64,000 nucleotides of DNA from Celoporthe dispersa (GCA_016584495.1 WAID01000006.1:3038001-3102000); one strand, 5' to 3'. Shown: positions 23,470-35,957, numbered from the stretch's first letter. Made by a program: numbers and translations. The notes: a model not told the origin generated them from the letters alone.

Positions 23470-26384
23470 ATGGCTTACAACGGTGGAGGAGATGATGGTT
23501 ATGAGCATCATCAGATGCATGATTACAACTCGGAGCACCAGCATCCTACAGGCGTAAGTTATCCTACTTCTCCTTCCCCTCCAGGGCGCCCGTTCCTGTA
23601 CCTTGTGTGTGCAATTGCAAATCCCCACGGCGGAGATCTGGCGGCTGACACGGAATTTTGTGCAAACTGTATAGTACCACATGCCCCCGAACCAAGAAGG
23701 TGATGACGAGGTACAGCGCTCGCTCCTCAGCGCTGGGCAGTCACAGGCTCGTCCCGTATCAGCCTACAGCCTGACCGAGTCGTATGCCGCAAACCCTTCA
23801 GTCACTGTGCCCGGAGCCGGCCTTGGGGAGTACAACAATGAGTATGCAGCTTCTGGCTACCCGGCCCAGGGTCTTGGGGCCCCCGGCTTCCCGGGTGATA
23901 TCGAGCGCCCTGCCTCCACCGTCGGTGGTGAGGGAGGAGCTGGGCTGCCCGCCAGGGTGGCGGTGGCCTGGGCCGGTCCAAGACCAGAAGGGTCAAGCTG
24001 CAGAAGGGTCACCAGGGTGGTGTCCTCAGCCTCGACTATCCCGTCCCCAGCGCCATCAAGAATGCCGTCCAGGCCAAGTACCGTGATGCCGAGGGCGGCA
24101 GCGAGGAGTTCACCAAGATGCGCTACACGGCCGCGACATGCGACCCCAACGACTTCACACTCAAGAACGGTTACGACCTGCGGCCTCGCATGTACAACCG
24201 CCACACCGAGCTGCTCATCGCCATCACCTACTACAACGAGGACAAGGTCCTCATGGCAAGAACCCTCCACGGTGTCATGCAGAACATCCGGGACATTGTC
24301 AACCTCAAGAAGTCCACCTTCTGGAACAAGGGAGGTCCGGCCTGGCAGAAGATTGTCGTGTGCATGGTCTTTGACGGTATCGAGAAGACCGACAAGGATG
24401 TCCTCGACGTCCTCGCCACCGTCGGTGTCTACCAGGATGGTGTCGTCAAGAAGGCCGTCGGTGACCAGGAGACGGTGGCACACATCTTCGAGTACACGAC
24501 CCAGCTCTCCGTGACGCCCAGCCAGCAGCTCATCCGGCCCCTGGACGACAGCCCCCAGACCCTTCCTCCGGTCCAGATGATCTTTTGTGTCAAGCAGAAG
24601 AACAGCAAGAAGATCAACTCTCACCGCTGGCTCTTCAACGCTTTCGGCCGTATCCTGAACCCCGAGGTCTGCATCCTGATCGACGCCGGTACCAAGCCCA
24701 GCCCCAGGTCGCTCCTCGCCCTGTGGGAGGGTTTCTATAATGACAAGGATCTCGGTGGCGCCTGTGGTGAGATTCATGCTATGCTTGGGAAAGGAGGAAA
24801 GAAGCTCCTGAACCCCCTCGTTGCCGTCCAGAACTTCGAGTACAAGATCTCCAACATCTTGGACAAGCCCCTGGAGAGCGCCTTCGGCTATGTCAGTGTC
24901 TTGCCCGGTGCCTTCTCTGCCTACCGCTTCCGTGCGATCATGGGCCGCCCGCTGGAGCAGTACTTCCACGGTGACCACACCCTTTCCGCCAAGCTCGGCA
25001 AGAAGGGTATCGACGGCATGAACATCTTCAAGAAGAACATGTTCTTGGCCGAGGATCGTATCCTGTGTTTTCGAGCTGGTGGCCAAGGCTGGCCAGAAGT
25101 GGCACTTGAACTACATCAAGGCGGCCAAGGGTGAGACTGATGTGCCCGAGGGTGCTCCCGAGTTCATCTCGCAGCGTCGAAGATGGCTCAACGGTTCGTT
25201 CGCCGCCAGTCTGTACTCCACGATGCACTTTGCTCGGTTCTACAAGTCTGGTCACAACATCATCCGCATGTTCTTCTTCCACGTCCAGCTCCTCTACAAC
25301 ACCGCTCAGCTCGTCTTCTCCTGGATCTCGCTCGCTTCCTACTGGCTCACCACCTCCGTCATCCTGGACCTCGTCGGCGACCCGGAGGACTCCGGAGAGA
25401 GCACGACAGCGGTGGGCTTTCCCTTGGCAACACTGTTACCCCCAAGTTCAACGCTGGCGTCAAGTATGTCTACCTGGCATTCGTCATCCTGCAGTTCATC
25501 CTGGCCCTGGGTAACAGACCCAAGGGTTCCAAGTATACGTACATCACCTCCTTCTGTGTCTTCGCCCTGGTCCAGTTCTACATCCTCATCGACTCCGTGT
25601 ACCTGATCTACCGGGCTTTCCACCAGGGGCTCGGCATCGAAACGGACAGCGCTAGCGACTTCCTCAAGAGCTTGTTCGGTGGTGGTAACACGGGTGGTGT
25701 CCTGCTCCTCGCCATTTTCACCATCTACGGTATCTACTACATTGCCTCCTTCATGTATCTAGACCCGTGGCACATGTTCCACTCTTACCCCTTCTATCTG
25801 CTGCTCATGTCGACGTACATCAACATCCTCATGGTCTACGCCTTCAACAACTGGCACGATGTGTCCTGGGGTACCAAGGGTTCCGACGCGTCCGAGAAGA
25901 TCCCGGCTGCCAAGGTCGTCAAGGACGAGAAGAGCGCAGAAGAGGCCGTGGTGGAGATCGAAGACGAGAAGCCCCAGGAGGACGTCGACACTCAGTTCGA
26001 GCAGACTGTCAGGCGCGCCCTCACCCCTTTCAAGGAGGTTGTCGAGGAGGACGAGGCCGATGTGCAGGACTCTTACAAGTCTTTCCGAACGGGTCTGGTC
26101 GTGGCATGGCTCTTCACCAACTGCTTCCTGGCCGTTGGCATCACGAGCTCCAACTTCAACGGCGGCTTCACAGCCGTAAGTGCAACCCCGAACTGGGGCC
26201 CCCCAAAATTATCACCGGAAAACATGACTAACGTACGCCTATACAGAACACTGTTAAGAACAGACAGGCTATGTTCTTCGAGGTGCTGCTGTACTCGACT
26301 GCATTCCTGTCCCTCATCCGCTTCATCGGCTTCTGCTGGTTCCTGGGTAAGACAGGTATTATGTGCTGCTTTGCCAGGCGGTAA
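23470..26384 (+). CDS. chs1: Class III chitin synthase (three frame breaks)
   Basis: Exons are 23470-23553, 23675-26175 and 26247-26384; introns start GTAAGT and end TATAG and ATACAG. The corrected length is 907 residues, as expected for class III enzymes (Neurospora chs-1, Aspergillus chsB). It polymerises UDP-GlcNAc into chitin at the plasma membrane of hyphal tips and septa. The start MAYNGGGDDGYEHHQ, the catalytic EDRILCF and ISQRRRWLNGSF (about 25170-25200), several C-terminal membrane spans and the end FLGKTGIMCCFARR are all present. The frame breaks three times: one base missing near the C3 at 23948-23950, one extra T in the T4 at 25068-25071, and one base missing near 25421-25427. Sequence on either side of each break matches the family without loss, so I read these as sequence errors, not a pseudogene. 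Confidence 0.92.
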
Positions 26385-27521
26385 TCTGGGAACCGTGCTT
26401 TCGATTTACAGCGGCCTGGTCTGCTCGGCGAGAGCAACACGTCGAGATCTTGACTGGTCAAGCTCTCAATTTGTTCCCCGGACAGCAAGTCTCTACTAGT
26501 GGCAAGTTATAGCGCCAGTCAGGCTGGTCTAATCTGTCAGAATGTCAGTTGGCACCGCTGCCATGATGAAATCCTATAACCCTTGGTTTCTGGGTTCTCT
26601 GGATACTTGTCACCATTTTCTCTATTTGCACTTTGGGAGCAGGTCAGCATCAGAGCTGTTGGTCAAGGCAAGACGGATTGGACATATTGGCGGGAGCGAG
26701 AGGAAATGCAAAAAAATCTTCATGGCGAATCATGGCGTTGCACGCGCGCGAGAGAGAGATACACTGTTGTTGTTTTTCCTGTCCTGCTTTTTGTTTTCTC
26801 TCTTTTTTCTTTTGAACTTCCGATGTGGGGGACGTTGGCCGTCGGATGTCGACTCATAAACTCTTCGCTGGGACATAATGCTACATCATCCTTTAACCAC
26901 ATGCTTTCAACCATACTTCGTGACTTGTGCTGCTATATAGGCTGCTCTCGCCCCGGTCTCAGAGATGCCGGATGGCATCTTGAGCGTTCGGAGCCATGAA
27001 GAAGGGGCAGAAATCAGTAGTGTAGGAAGAAGATGTTGGGCCTAGGTATGTTCTCCTACCGGGGGGGGGGTGGGGGTGATGTAAATGCCATGTAGAATGC
27101 TCTGAATTGCAAGAGACATCTCCGGCTGTTGGGGAGTTTAGTCGGTGGTGTTTTCCCAGGCCTTATCTTATCGCCCCGGTGGATAATAATAGTGCCTAAC
27201 ACCCCACGGCGTCATACCTGATCTACTCGTTTTCCTTCCATCTCAGGAGGCAGAAACACACTCGCTTTCATCGCTTGTCCCTATTTAGCGCCAGCGTCTC
27301 ATCAGACGGATTACGGAGCTTGGACCCTTCACCAAGCATCAAGTCGTCGAGAGCCGCCCCCGCCCCCCCCCCCGTCTCTCTAGGCGATCCCGAGCCACCT
27401 GTCTCGACTTTGCCCACGCGACAACTGCAAACACCCCCGCTGCCCGCCACTCCTCGCAACCCCTCTCCCAACACTTGTTCTTCTGTCCCTTGGGTCGCGG
27501 CGACGCCCACCAGCCGTCAAG
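26385..27521. other. Intergenic region between chitin synthase and ubc12
   Basis: Holds the chitin synthase 3' region and the ubc12 promoter. There is a G-run at about 27060-27070 and a C-run at about 27362-27371. No gene is seen. Confidence 0.5.
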
Positions 27522-28072
27522 ATGTTGAAGATCTGGTCCATGAAGAAGGAACAACAAAAGGCCGACCAGGCTGATGTCGCGACCGGCAAGAAGAAGAAGG
27601 TCACCGCGGCGCAGCTCCGCGTGCAGAAGGACCTCGACGAGCTCAGCCTGCCCTCGACCATGAAGACGGAGTTCCCCGACCCGGACAACATCCTGCACTT
27701 TGTGCTGACGATCGAGCCCGACGAGGGTATGTACAAGGGCGGCTGCTTCACGTTCAACTTCGACGTGGGCCAGAACTTCCCCACGAGCCGCCCAAGGTGC
27801 AGTGCAACGAGAAGATCTACCACCCCAACATCGACCTGGAGGGCAAGGTGTGCCTGAACATCCTGCGGGAGGACTGGAAGCCGGTGCTCAACCTCAACGC
27901 CGTCATCGTGGGGCTGCAGTTCCTCTTCCTGGAGCCCAACGCGAGCGACCCGCTCAACAAGGATGCTGCGGACGACCTGCGAAACAACAGGGAAGGGTTC
28001 AAGCGGAACGTCAAGATGAGCATGGCCGGCGGGAACGTGAGGGGCGAGTCCTTCCACCGGGTGCTGAAATAG
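27522..28072 (+). CDS. ubc12: NEDD8-conjugating enzyme E2 (one frame break)
   Basis: An intronless E2 enzyme that takes NEDD8 from the Uba3-Ula1 E1 and passes it to cullins. The N-terminal extension MLKIWSMKKEQQK is the E1-docking segment peculiar to Ubc12. The active site is KVCLNILREDWKPVLN, with the cysteine at residue 111 after correction, and the C-terminus ESFHRVLK is typical. One base is missing in the C4 run at 27779-27782; adding one C joins GQNFP to EPPKVQCNEKIYHPNIDLEG. The corrected protein is 183 residues, the same length as human UBC12. It lies about 1 kb from its neighbours on the same strand and shares no function with them. Neddylation drives SCF turnover and is conserved across fungi, so inactivation is unlikely. 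Confidence 0.93.
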
Positions 28073-29055
28073 GACAAAGGGCCAGAGGACGGTCTTTCAA
28101 TCCGGCAGCCGACACAACCACCTCTGTCCTCCGGGGACCAACCGCCTGTACATATACCAAGAGGTGGCAGGGTGAACAAGACGGCAAGGAGGAGGTGGAG
28201 GTGGAGGAGGAGGAGGAGGAGGTCACGCAGGGATGGAGGAGAGATGGAGGAGAGATCGGGATAGAGAAGGGGCAGCGTGGAGGGGGCGGGTGGAAGTTTT
28301 GATTTGGCGAGGCGCCAGAGAAGCTCAACACGACACAACATAGACAAGACGCGGGCCACAAGGAGGGCGGACATGATGACTTTACGAGCGTTTCACATAG
28401 GCCTCTCTCTACAGCATTTGGCATTATCTACAACACCTCATACTTTCTCTTCTGGTACCTGTTTGCTGCTGTGATGCTCGGCCGAGGAGGGCCAGGACCT
28501 AGAAGACGGTAGAAGACGATGACTCTTGGCTCCCCCCAAAACAGAAACCCACCAAGATGGCTCACCATCACTGGGACATACATATGTTGTGCTACATAAT
28601 AATATGTACGGATGCGCTGTGGCAGAAAAGAGGGTGGGAGCCGCCGAGAGGCACAACAGAAGGTCGGTCCTACACAGATTTTGTGTATACTTGCGTACTG
28701 TAACCAGGGCGGGCTGGCAGACCCCTGAATTTTCCAGCAAGCAGCTGGTGCAGAGCCCTGCCGCCGGCAGGCTCCCCCCCCCACACCCACAAGGACGACC
28801 CATCCTACTGGCACGCTGGGCCCCACCGCCTGAGCGCCGATTTTCGCTGACCTTTTCGAGGTCGAAAATTTGGTGCAACACCATTCGGCGAGCCGACCGG
28901 AGCTCTCGAGCTACCTGGTAATAATATTCCTGCCACAACCCAGCACGCCCACAACACTTTCTCCGTTTCCTGCTGTCATCGCCTTTCCCCCCAGTGCCTC
29001 ATCCTCCCTCCCTGCGCCCATCCCCAACCCAAATCTCCCCTCCAATTCCCACAAG
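28073..29055. other. Intergenic region upstream of ketol-acid reductoisomerase
   Basis: Contains a purine run of GGA/GGT triplets at about 28188-28222 just after ubc12, then a pyrimidine-rich leader (about 28920-29050) before the next start codon. No gene is seen. Confidence 0.5.
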
Positions 29056-30597
29056 ATGTCTGCCAGAGGTCTCTCCAGCGCCGTGCGGCCCGTGGCCCGC
29101 CAATTGACAAAGTCTGCCGTCCAGAGGCGCACCTTCGTCTCTGCCCTCGGCGCCGCGACCAGGGCCACTGCTGCTGTCGCTCGTCCTGCTCTCGCCGGCC
29201 CCGTCCAGCAGCAGACCCGTGGTGTCAAGACCATTGACTTTGCTGGCACCAAGGAGGTCGTCTATGGTAAGTCTCTTCTGCCGAGAGGCGCCCTGAGCCG
29301 GTCTCCTGTGGCTGGTGTGTGCTGACTTTTTTTTTCTTTCTTTCCTGTGCGCGGCAGAGCGCGAGGACTGGCCCAAGGAGAAGCTCCTGGTGAGTCACCC
29401 AACCCCCTTTCCCACCCATCCAGTGACGGCCCCTCCACAGGATGTCCCTTGTGTCGTACAGACCTTGTGGTGTCGTACAAGTCTTGCTGACGCCCCCCCT
29501 CAGGAGTACTTCAAGAACGACACCCTCGCCCTGATCGGCTACGGTTCGCAGGGTCACGGCCAGGGTCTCAACCTCCGCGACAACGGCCTGAACGTCATCA
29601 TCGGTGTGCGAAAGGAGGGCAAGTCGTGGAAGGATGCCGTGCAGGATGGCTGGGTCCCCGGAAAGAACCTGTTTGAGGTCGACGAGGCCATCTCTAAGGG
29701 CACCATCATCATGAACCTGCTCAGCGACGCTGCCCAGTCCGAGACCTGGCCCCACATCAAGCCCCAGATCACCAAGGGAAAGGCAAGTCATATGATCCTC
29801 CATTGTCCTAGGGAAAGCTTATCGAAAGAAAAGAGAGAAAAAAAAGAAGGAGAAAAACAAGAAACCCAAAAGGCTGACAGTGGACATTTGTCCCTATACA
29901 GACCCTGTACTTCTCCCACGGCTTCTCCCCCGTCTTCAAGGACCGCACCCACGTTGAGGTGCCCAAGGACGTCGATGTCATCCTCGTCGCCCCCAAGGGC
30001 TCTGGCCGTACCGTCCGCTCCCTCTTCCGCGAGGGCCGCGGCATCAACTCCTCCGTCGCTGTCTACCAGGACGTGACCGGCAAGGCCGAGGAGAAGGCCA
30101 TCGCCATGGGTGTGGCCGTCGGCTCCGGATACCTCTACAAGACCACCTTCGAGAAGGAGGTGTACTCGGACCTGTACGGCGAGCGCGGCTGCCTGATGGG
30201 CGGCATCCACGGTATGTTCCTGGCGCAGTACGAGGTGCTGCGCGAGCGCGGCCACAGCCCCTCCGAGGCCTTCAACGAGACCGTCGAGGAGGCCACACAG
30301 TCCCTGTACCCCCTGATCGGCTCGCACGGCATGGACTGGATGTACGAGGCCTGCTCCACCACCGCCCGCCGCGGTGCCATCGACTGGACCCCCCGCTTCA
30401 AGGATGCCCTGAAGCCCGTCTTCAACTCGCTGTACGACTCGGTCAAGAACGGCGAGGAGACCCAGCGCTCCCTGGACTACAACGGCCAGAAGGACTACCG
30501 CGAGAAGTTCGAGGCCGAGATGGAGGAGATCCGCAGCATGGAGATCTGGAGGGCCGGCAAGGCCGTCCGGTCCCTGCGCCCTGAGAACCAGAAGTAA
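29056..30597 (+). CDS. ilv5: Mitochondrial ketol-acid reductoisomerase
   Basis: Exons are 29056-29266, 29358-29389, 29504-29782 and 29902-30597, giving 405 residues with no frame error. The enzyme (acetohydroxy acid isomeroreductase) isomerises and reduces acetolactate or acetohydroxybutyrate with NADPH and magnesium in valine, leucine and isoleucine synthesis. The first 60 or so residues are rich in Arg, Ser, Ala and Thr, consistent with a mitochondrial presequence. The dinucleotide-binding loop is IGYGSQGHGQGLNLRDNG (glycine-rich part at about residues 93-100), and SHGFSPVF and KTTFEKEVYSDLYGERGCL are family motifs. Introns 1 and 2 have normal GTAAGT and GTGAGT donors. Intron 3 (29783-29901) begins GCAAGT and ends ATACAG, a GC-AG intron. 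Confidence 0.95.
29783..29901 (+). other. GC-AG intron in ilv5
   Basis: The junction AAG|GCAAGT to TACAG|ACC is the only one that joins the conserved KGK to TLYFSHGFSP in frame. No GT dinucleotide lies at or next to the required position. GCAAGT is the usual consensus of functional GC donors. Confidence 0.85.
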
Positions 30598-31420
30598 ACA
30601 ACCCTGCCTGCCGTCATGAACAGGTTCTGGTCGGCTGGCGGCGGTGATGGTGGTGGGAGGGAGGTACCTCTGACCTCCGGGCCTGGTGTGGGTATGGCAA
30701 GTTGGTACGGGTCGGGAAGGAAAAAAGTATCTGGCGCGTGCAGCTCGAGAAGGGAAAGAAGAAGAAGAGAGAAAGAAGAAAAAAAAAAGATGGCTAATTG
30801 CTTGTTTTTTTGTTGTTGTTTTTTTTTTTTTTCCCTCCTCCTTTTGTCTACTGGGTTGATACTCGGATGATTCTTAGAATCTACGCGCAAGGGTCCAAAA
30901 AAAGTGAATTTGCTTACTACATCCGTCTCCAAAGAACTGCTGCATCGTGGTGGTCGTTTATGTGATGTACATACTGCAGCCTCCTGGCTGAATTATTTTT
31001 GCTTGTTGCCCTTATAGCTTCCGCTATCGGCCCTCCCCCTCCCACGTCGCAGTCGAATGCACCTCGACATCCGCGTCTTGCCGCTGCTTCTCGACCTCAG
31101 CCCCACGATCTTGAGCCGAGTCTCCAGAACTCCCGACGCAACAAGGCGTCGGTTCCTCTTATCTGCTACATGTCATCCTAGCTTGTCACCGTGATAGCAT
31201 TGTCGCCGATGGGCACCTCCACAGCCTGACTACGTCGTCGCTCGCCCACCCACGCCGCGCTGCGCGATCGCGTACAGACTGCTCGACCGGCTGTGGACAC
31301 TTGACGGGCGGAATCCATAAATATCTACTACTGATTGAATACACACGTGCACGCTATACACACTCACAACACAGGACACGACCCATCCCCAGACCGGACC
31401 ACCCACTCGCCCACCCAAAA
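30598..31420. other. Intergenic region between ilv5 and the PLP enzyme
   Basis: Holds the ilv5 3' region, with an A9 tract and a T14 tract around 30780-30830, and the promoter of the next gene. No gene is seen. Confidence 0.5.
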
Positions 31421-32698
31421 ATGGCCGACATATCCACATGTCCGCCCCTCACCAGGGACTCCGTCCGCGCCGCCCAGAGGCTCATCAGACCCTATGTCCA
31501 CGTCACGCCCGTCCTCACCAACACGACCCTCACCCGGCTCGCCTCCACGCCGCGGTCCGCAGCCGACCTCGAGGGCACACGCTGGGCCGGGCGGACCCCG
31601 GCGCGCCCGACGGTGCGGCTGTGGTTCAAGTGCGAGAATTTCCAGCGGATCGGGGCGTTCAAGGCGAGGGGGCGTTTCACGCCGTGGAGAGGCTGAAGGG
31701 GACAAGGCCTGGGTGGAAGGAGGGGGCATGGAGAGGGGGATCCTCACGCACAGCTCTGGTGGGTCTCGCGACGGATGACGGCCTTGTCTCCTTCCTGTCT
31801 CTTGTGTGTGTTTGTGTGTGTGTGTGTGTGTCTGTGTATAGCCACGCTCCCTGGACAGCCTTCACTAACGCTCTCCTTCTTCTCTGTCTCTCTCTCTCTC
31901 TCTCAAAAGGCAACCACGCCCAAGCCGTGGCCCTCGCGGCCAGAGAAAACAACATGCCCGCCTACATCATCATGCCCGAGATCTCGGCGCCGCCCAAGAT
32001 CGCCGGCACCAAGGGCTACGGGGCCAACGTCATCTTCAGCGGGTCCACGGCGCCCGAGAGGGAGGCCGCCGCGGAGAAGGTCCTGCGCGAGACGGGGGCG
32101 ACGTTTGTGCCGCCGTATGACCACCCAGACATCATGCTGGGCCAGGGCACGCTGGGGCTGGAGCTGCAGCAGCAGGTGGAGGAGCTCGCGGGGGAGCAGC
32201 AGGCGGGGGGCCCAGGGGCCTGGACGTCATCCTGGCGCCGTGCGGCGGCGGAGGCATGCTCTCGGGAGTGGCGCTCTCGTGCGAGGGCACAGGCATCACC
32301 GTCTTCGGCACCGAGCCCGAGTTCCAGGGCGCCGACGACTGCAAGCGCGGGTTCGAGGCCGGCCGCCGCATCGAGGCCGTCTCGTCGCTCACCATCGCCG
32401 ACGGCCTGCGCACGCCCGTCGGGAAGCACCCTGGGGCGTCATCTACGAGCGCCGGCTGGTGCGGCAGATGTTCAGCGCCACGGAGGACGAGATCCGGGCG
32501 GCGCTGGCGCTGGTGCTGGAGAGGATGAAGGTTGTGGTCGAGCCGAGCGCCGTGGTCCCGCTGGCGGTGGTGCTGTTCAACGAGGACTTCCGGGCGCTGG
32601 TGGAGAGGGAGGCTGGAAAGGAGGGGTGGGATGTCGGGGTGGTGTTTAGCGGGGGGAATGTCGCGCTGGAGAACCTGGGCAAGATATTTGGTTCTTGA
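31421..32698 (+). CDS. PLP-dependent serine racemase / threonine dehydratase family enzyme (four frame breaks)
   Basis: Fold-type II PLP enzyme of the group that holds yeast Sry1 (3-hydroxyaspartate ammonia-lyase) and serine racemases. The PLP lysine is in KCENFQRIGAFKARG (Lys81). THSSGNHAQAVAL is the Asn loop, DVILAPCGGGGMLSG the phosphate-binding glycine loop, and VVFSGGNVAL is near the end. Exons are 31421-31758 and 31910-32698; the intron has a GTGGGT donor, an AAAAG acceptor, and GT and CT repeats inside. The conserved motifs sit in different frames. One base is missing in each of: the G5 at 31668-31672, the G4 at 31698-31701, the G4 at 32215-32218 (or the G6 just before it), and the C3 at 32429-32431. 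Corrected length is 376 residues. Racemase, dehydratase and hydroxyaspartate lyase activities cannot be told apart from sequence. Confidence 0.82.
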
Positions 32699-35389
32699 GA
32701 GGATCAACAGCAGGACTTTTTTTTTGGGGGGGGGGGTCTGTCGGCTTGGGATGGCATAGGTGAACGAGCGTCATCTGCGCTGGGCGATGGCACAGGAGAC
32801 GACGACTACCACGAAGATACACTGTAAGATTCTCTCAGCCAGGGCGAATACCCCAGAGGGACACCTCATTCTCCGTCACGTCGCCGACAGCACGCTTCAG
32901 GGTAAAAGGTTCCTCCATTTTCCCCCAGAGTGTCTCCGCCGCCGACGAGGACGTGTCTGCCCACGCCATGTGGACTCGGCACTACGAACTCGCAGCTCCT
33001 ATCGGCTCCTCTAGTCATCAGCAGCATACCAGGATGAGCCTGCCTCACATACTCGTCGAAAGGTAGAATATTCTATGAGGATGTGGTTTCCCCAGGCTGT
33101 TTGTAAGCCCGTCCATGAACAGTCTTGGATGGTAGGCTGTTCATAAGGATGCCTGTGAGCTATGCAGTGATGAGGAAGGAAAAGGAGATCCCCCCCCTTT
33201 TTACGACAACACAATACGCAGGAAATGGCGAAGAAAAGAACTTTTGAGTATTATTCCACGTTGTATCTACTTCATGAACCCTCCTTCCCCCCCCCCCCTT
33301 TTTTTTTTTTTGGTTTTTTGCCCCTTCCTTTCCAACCTAGACAATAAAGATGAGGGGGGTGGAAAACGCCGAGAAACAAGCGAGATTCAACACATCTCAG
33401 CATCACCCGGGCCATCGTCTGAGCCTCGTTTTCTCACAAGCCACCCAAAAGGTATCGGCGACCTTTGTCGAAGCAGGAAGAAAAGGACAAAAACTATTTT
33501 AACAAAACAAACCACATCAGATCATAAGAGACACGGGACATGACAGGATCGCCAGGTTTGTTTCTTTTGTTGTTGTTTTTCCTCCGCCGGAATACCATGT
33601 ATCACTACTACCTGCGCAGGTGATATCATCTCGTTCATGGTCTCAGATGTATAGTATCCCCCTTCCCACGTCGGCGAGAAGGAGGAGGAGGAGAGGAGGT
33701 CCCCTTGCGTGAGTGAGGCGAAGGCGGCGAACCACCCCCGTGGTGTCATCCTGCTGCCGCTCGAGCCGTCACCTTGTTTCCCCTGCATTAGCTAGAGGGC
33801 GCCGGCTGTTGCACCATATGCTCGCCTCCATGTTGCGTCTACGTACTGGGTCCATGTTATTGTTGGGCTGGTGGTGCACTGGGGGAGGAGGAAGACGGGC
33901 CCTTCAATAGCGTGAGGCGGGAGGTGCTTAGTCTTGATACTGTGCGTCTCACCTTGGTTGCTGTAGTAGATGAGGTAGCCCGATGGTGAGGAGGGCCTGG
34001 GCCGGGTTCCTCGTGCCTAGTCTCAGTGTTATTAAACTTTGTGACTTTTTTTTCTTTCTTGCTGCAGGGCGGGGGCCAGGGTAGAGAGACAGGACCGGAC
34101 AGTGTCATGTAGACGCAGCAAGAGGTCCCTACATGTGTGAAATGAGTCCCAGGAACAAGAGGAACACGGGATCGTCTGATGTTGCTTTTTCTACACATAC
34201 GAACATGTACTCATGCTCAAGATTGTGATCAGCAGGCCTGGACTGGCTTGTCTGTAACTGGCTGCTCGGGTGGCGGGCTGGGAGAGAAAGCAGGGGCGAG
34301 AAGAAACCTGGACGGCCATGAGCAGGTGTGCTGAGGCTGCCTTGGCCGTTCGCTGGACGGGTTGTCCGTCCGTCCGTCTATCTACTGACCTGACGTGTCT
34401 TGGTCGTCAGACGAGGAGTGTGCCGTTGTTCATCCGGAGGGAGGGGAGGAATCAGGAAGCAAGGCTGCTCGTGTCGTCGGGTTAGAGGAAGTCGGATCCG
34501 CTCAGCTTCGCTCGCTCACTTGGCCTCTGATGGACGAGAAGGGAGAGAGACTGGTAATATGTGATGCTGTGCCGGTCCAAAACTGGCCTCTCTCAAGCAA
34601 TATATGCATCTGTCTGCCTGTTTACACATACACACACATACACATACATATACACACTTTCTTGACAGGAGGAGAGGGCATAAACACAACCGACAGCAGC
34701 AGGCTCTCCTCCTCCTAGGACCTTCTCTCCCTCTCTGCAAAACAATGAAGAGCATGTGGTGATATATGAACGAATGATGTTGGGTTGAATTTTGTCTTCT
34801 CTCCTCTTGGTCCGAGTCGTCGTCTTGTCTTGTCCTGTTGTGTATCCGACCCGACCTGCAACACCATTCCTTCCTCCCCCCTTCCTGCCCGGAGCAGAGA
34901 AGAGACAAGGAGAGAGAGCGAAAAAAACAGTTTCTCTCTCCCTCCCTCCCTCCCCCTTCTCCTCTCCACATGCTGACAAGTGAACGGCACGCTTGGTCTG
35001 CTAAGCAGAGCCAGAGCAAAGCGCGCACAAGACCCCCGCCCTCCCCTCTTCCCAACGAATTACAAGAATTAAGTACCGCTGCCCTTTGTTGTCCTCTTCC
35101 TCCTCCTCCTCTGCTCCTCCATGCCGGGATGATGTTGCAGCCGAGATAGATGAGAAGAAGGAAACCATGGATGAGATGAGAAAGGAAGGACCACCGCCGA
35201 CAAGACAAGAAGCTGACGACGGTGGTGGGTGGTATAATTAATGTCGTCAAAGTAAATATGTTCGTCAAGCATCGTTGTACCATAGCCAACCCCCCCTTCC
35301 CTGGTCCGTAACTTTACCACCCTCTCACAATTTTACACGCCATCAATTCTTCTCTTGTGTTGTTTTTAATAGAAAGATTGAGAGTGCAT
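32699..35389. other. 2.7 kb gene-free stretch
   Basis: Convergent 3' region between the PLP enzyme and the wall-protein gene. It contains T9 followed by G11 at about 32717-32736, C12 followed by T13 at about 33288-33311, and CA-rich sequence near 34625-34660. The open frames are short and repeat-derived. No gene is seen. Confidence 0.5.
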
Positions 35390-35957
35390 TTACAGGAGGA
35401 AGGCAGCCAGACCCAGGGCACCGGCCAGGCCGGCACCCGACAGGACGGCAGTCTTGCCGGCGCCAGCAGTGGCGATGGGCGAGGAGCTGGCGGTGGCGGA
35501 GCCGGCGGGGGACGAGCCGGCAACACCAGGAGAGCCGGTGCCGACGGGGGCAGAGCCGGAGGCAACGGTGGTGGTGCCGTTGGAGTAGGGGATGGCGGAG
35601 GGGATGACGATGGGGGCGGTGGTGGGGAGGGCGACGGGGTCGTCTCCTCGCACTCGGAGGTGCTGGTGGTCACGGGGTGGGTGATGGTGCAGGGGCAGTC
35701 CGTGATGGTCAGCGTGGTGGCCTAGAGAGAAGCGTGTTAGTTTTTTTTATTTTTTTATTTTTTTTAACAATAAAAGAGAGAGAGAAACCTACCGAGGTGA
35801 TGGTGTAGGTGGTGCCGGCGTGGGTGAGGACGGTGGCCTCAGGGCAGTACGTGGTGACGGCCGTCACAACCTCGGTGGTGTACGAGACGTTGCTCGCGCC
35901 ACTGAAGGCGTGGGCGCCAGCGACGGCGGCGAGAACAGCGGCGACAGAGTACTGCAT
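35390..35957 (-). CDS. Small GPI-anchored cell-wall protein (one frame break)
   Basis: Exon 1 is 35957-35793 and exon 2 is 35721-35390, with a 71-base intron (GTAGGT, TCTAG). The signal peptide is MQYSVAAVLAAVAGAHAFSG. It is followed by TTEVVTAVTTYCPEATVLTH and TLTITDCPCTITHPV, a motif pair shared by Sed1/Spi1-like wall proteins and the Neurospora clock-controlled protein CCG-6 type. The second half is a Ser/Ala/Gly/Pro-rich stretch ending in a hydrophobic tail (SGAGLAGALGLAAFLL), as for GPI attachment. The cysteine motif and the GPI tail lie in different frames; one base is missing near 35640-35650, within GAGGAGAC on the coding strand. The corrected length is 165 residues. It is probably an abundant, regulated structural wall protein; no enzyme motif is present. 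Confidence 0.78.

Noticed and set aside
23857..25086. Minus-strand frame of about 400 codons opposite chitin synthase
   Set aside because: An antisense shadow of the conserved chitin synthase frame, with no recognisable motif of its own.
34516..35289. 257-codon minus-strand frame
   Set aside because: It crosses CA/GT repeats (giving VCVCVC) and A/G-rich sequence; the composition is not protein-like and no motif is seen.
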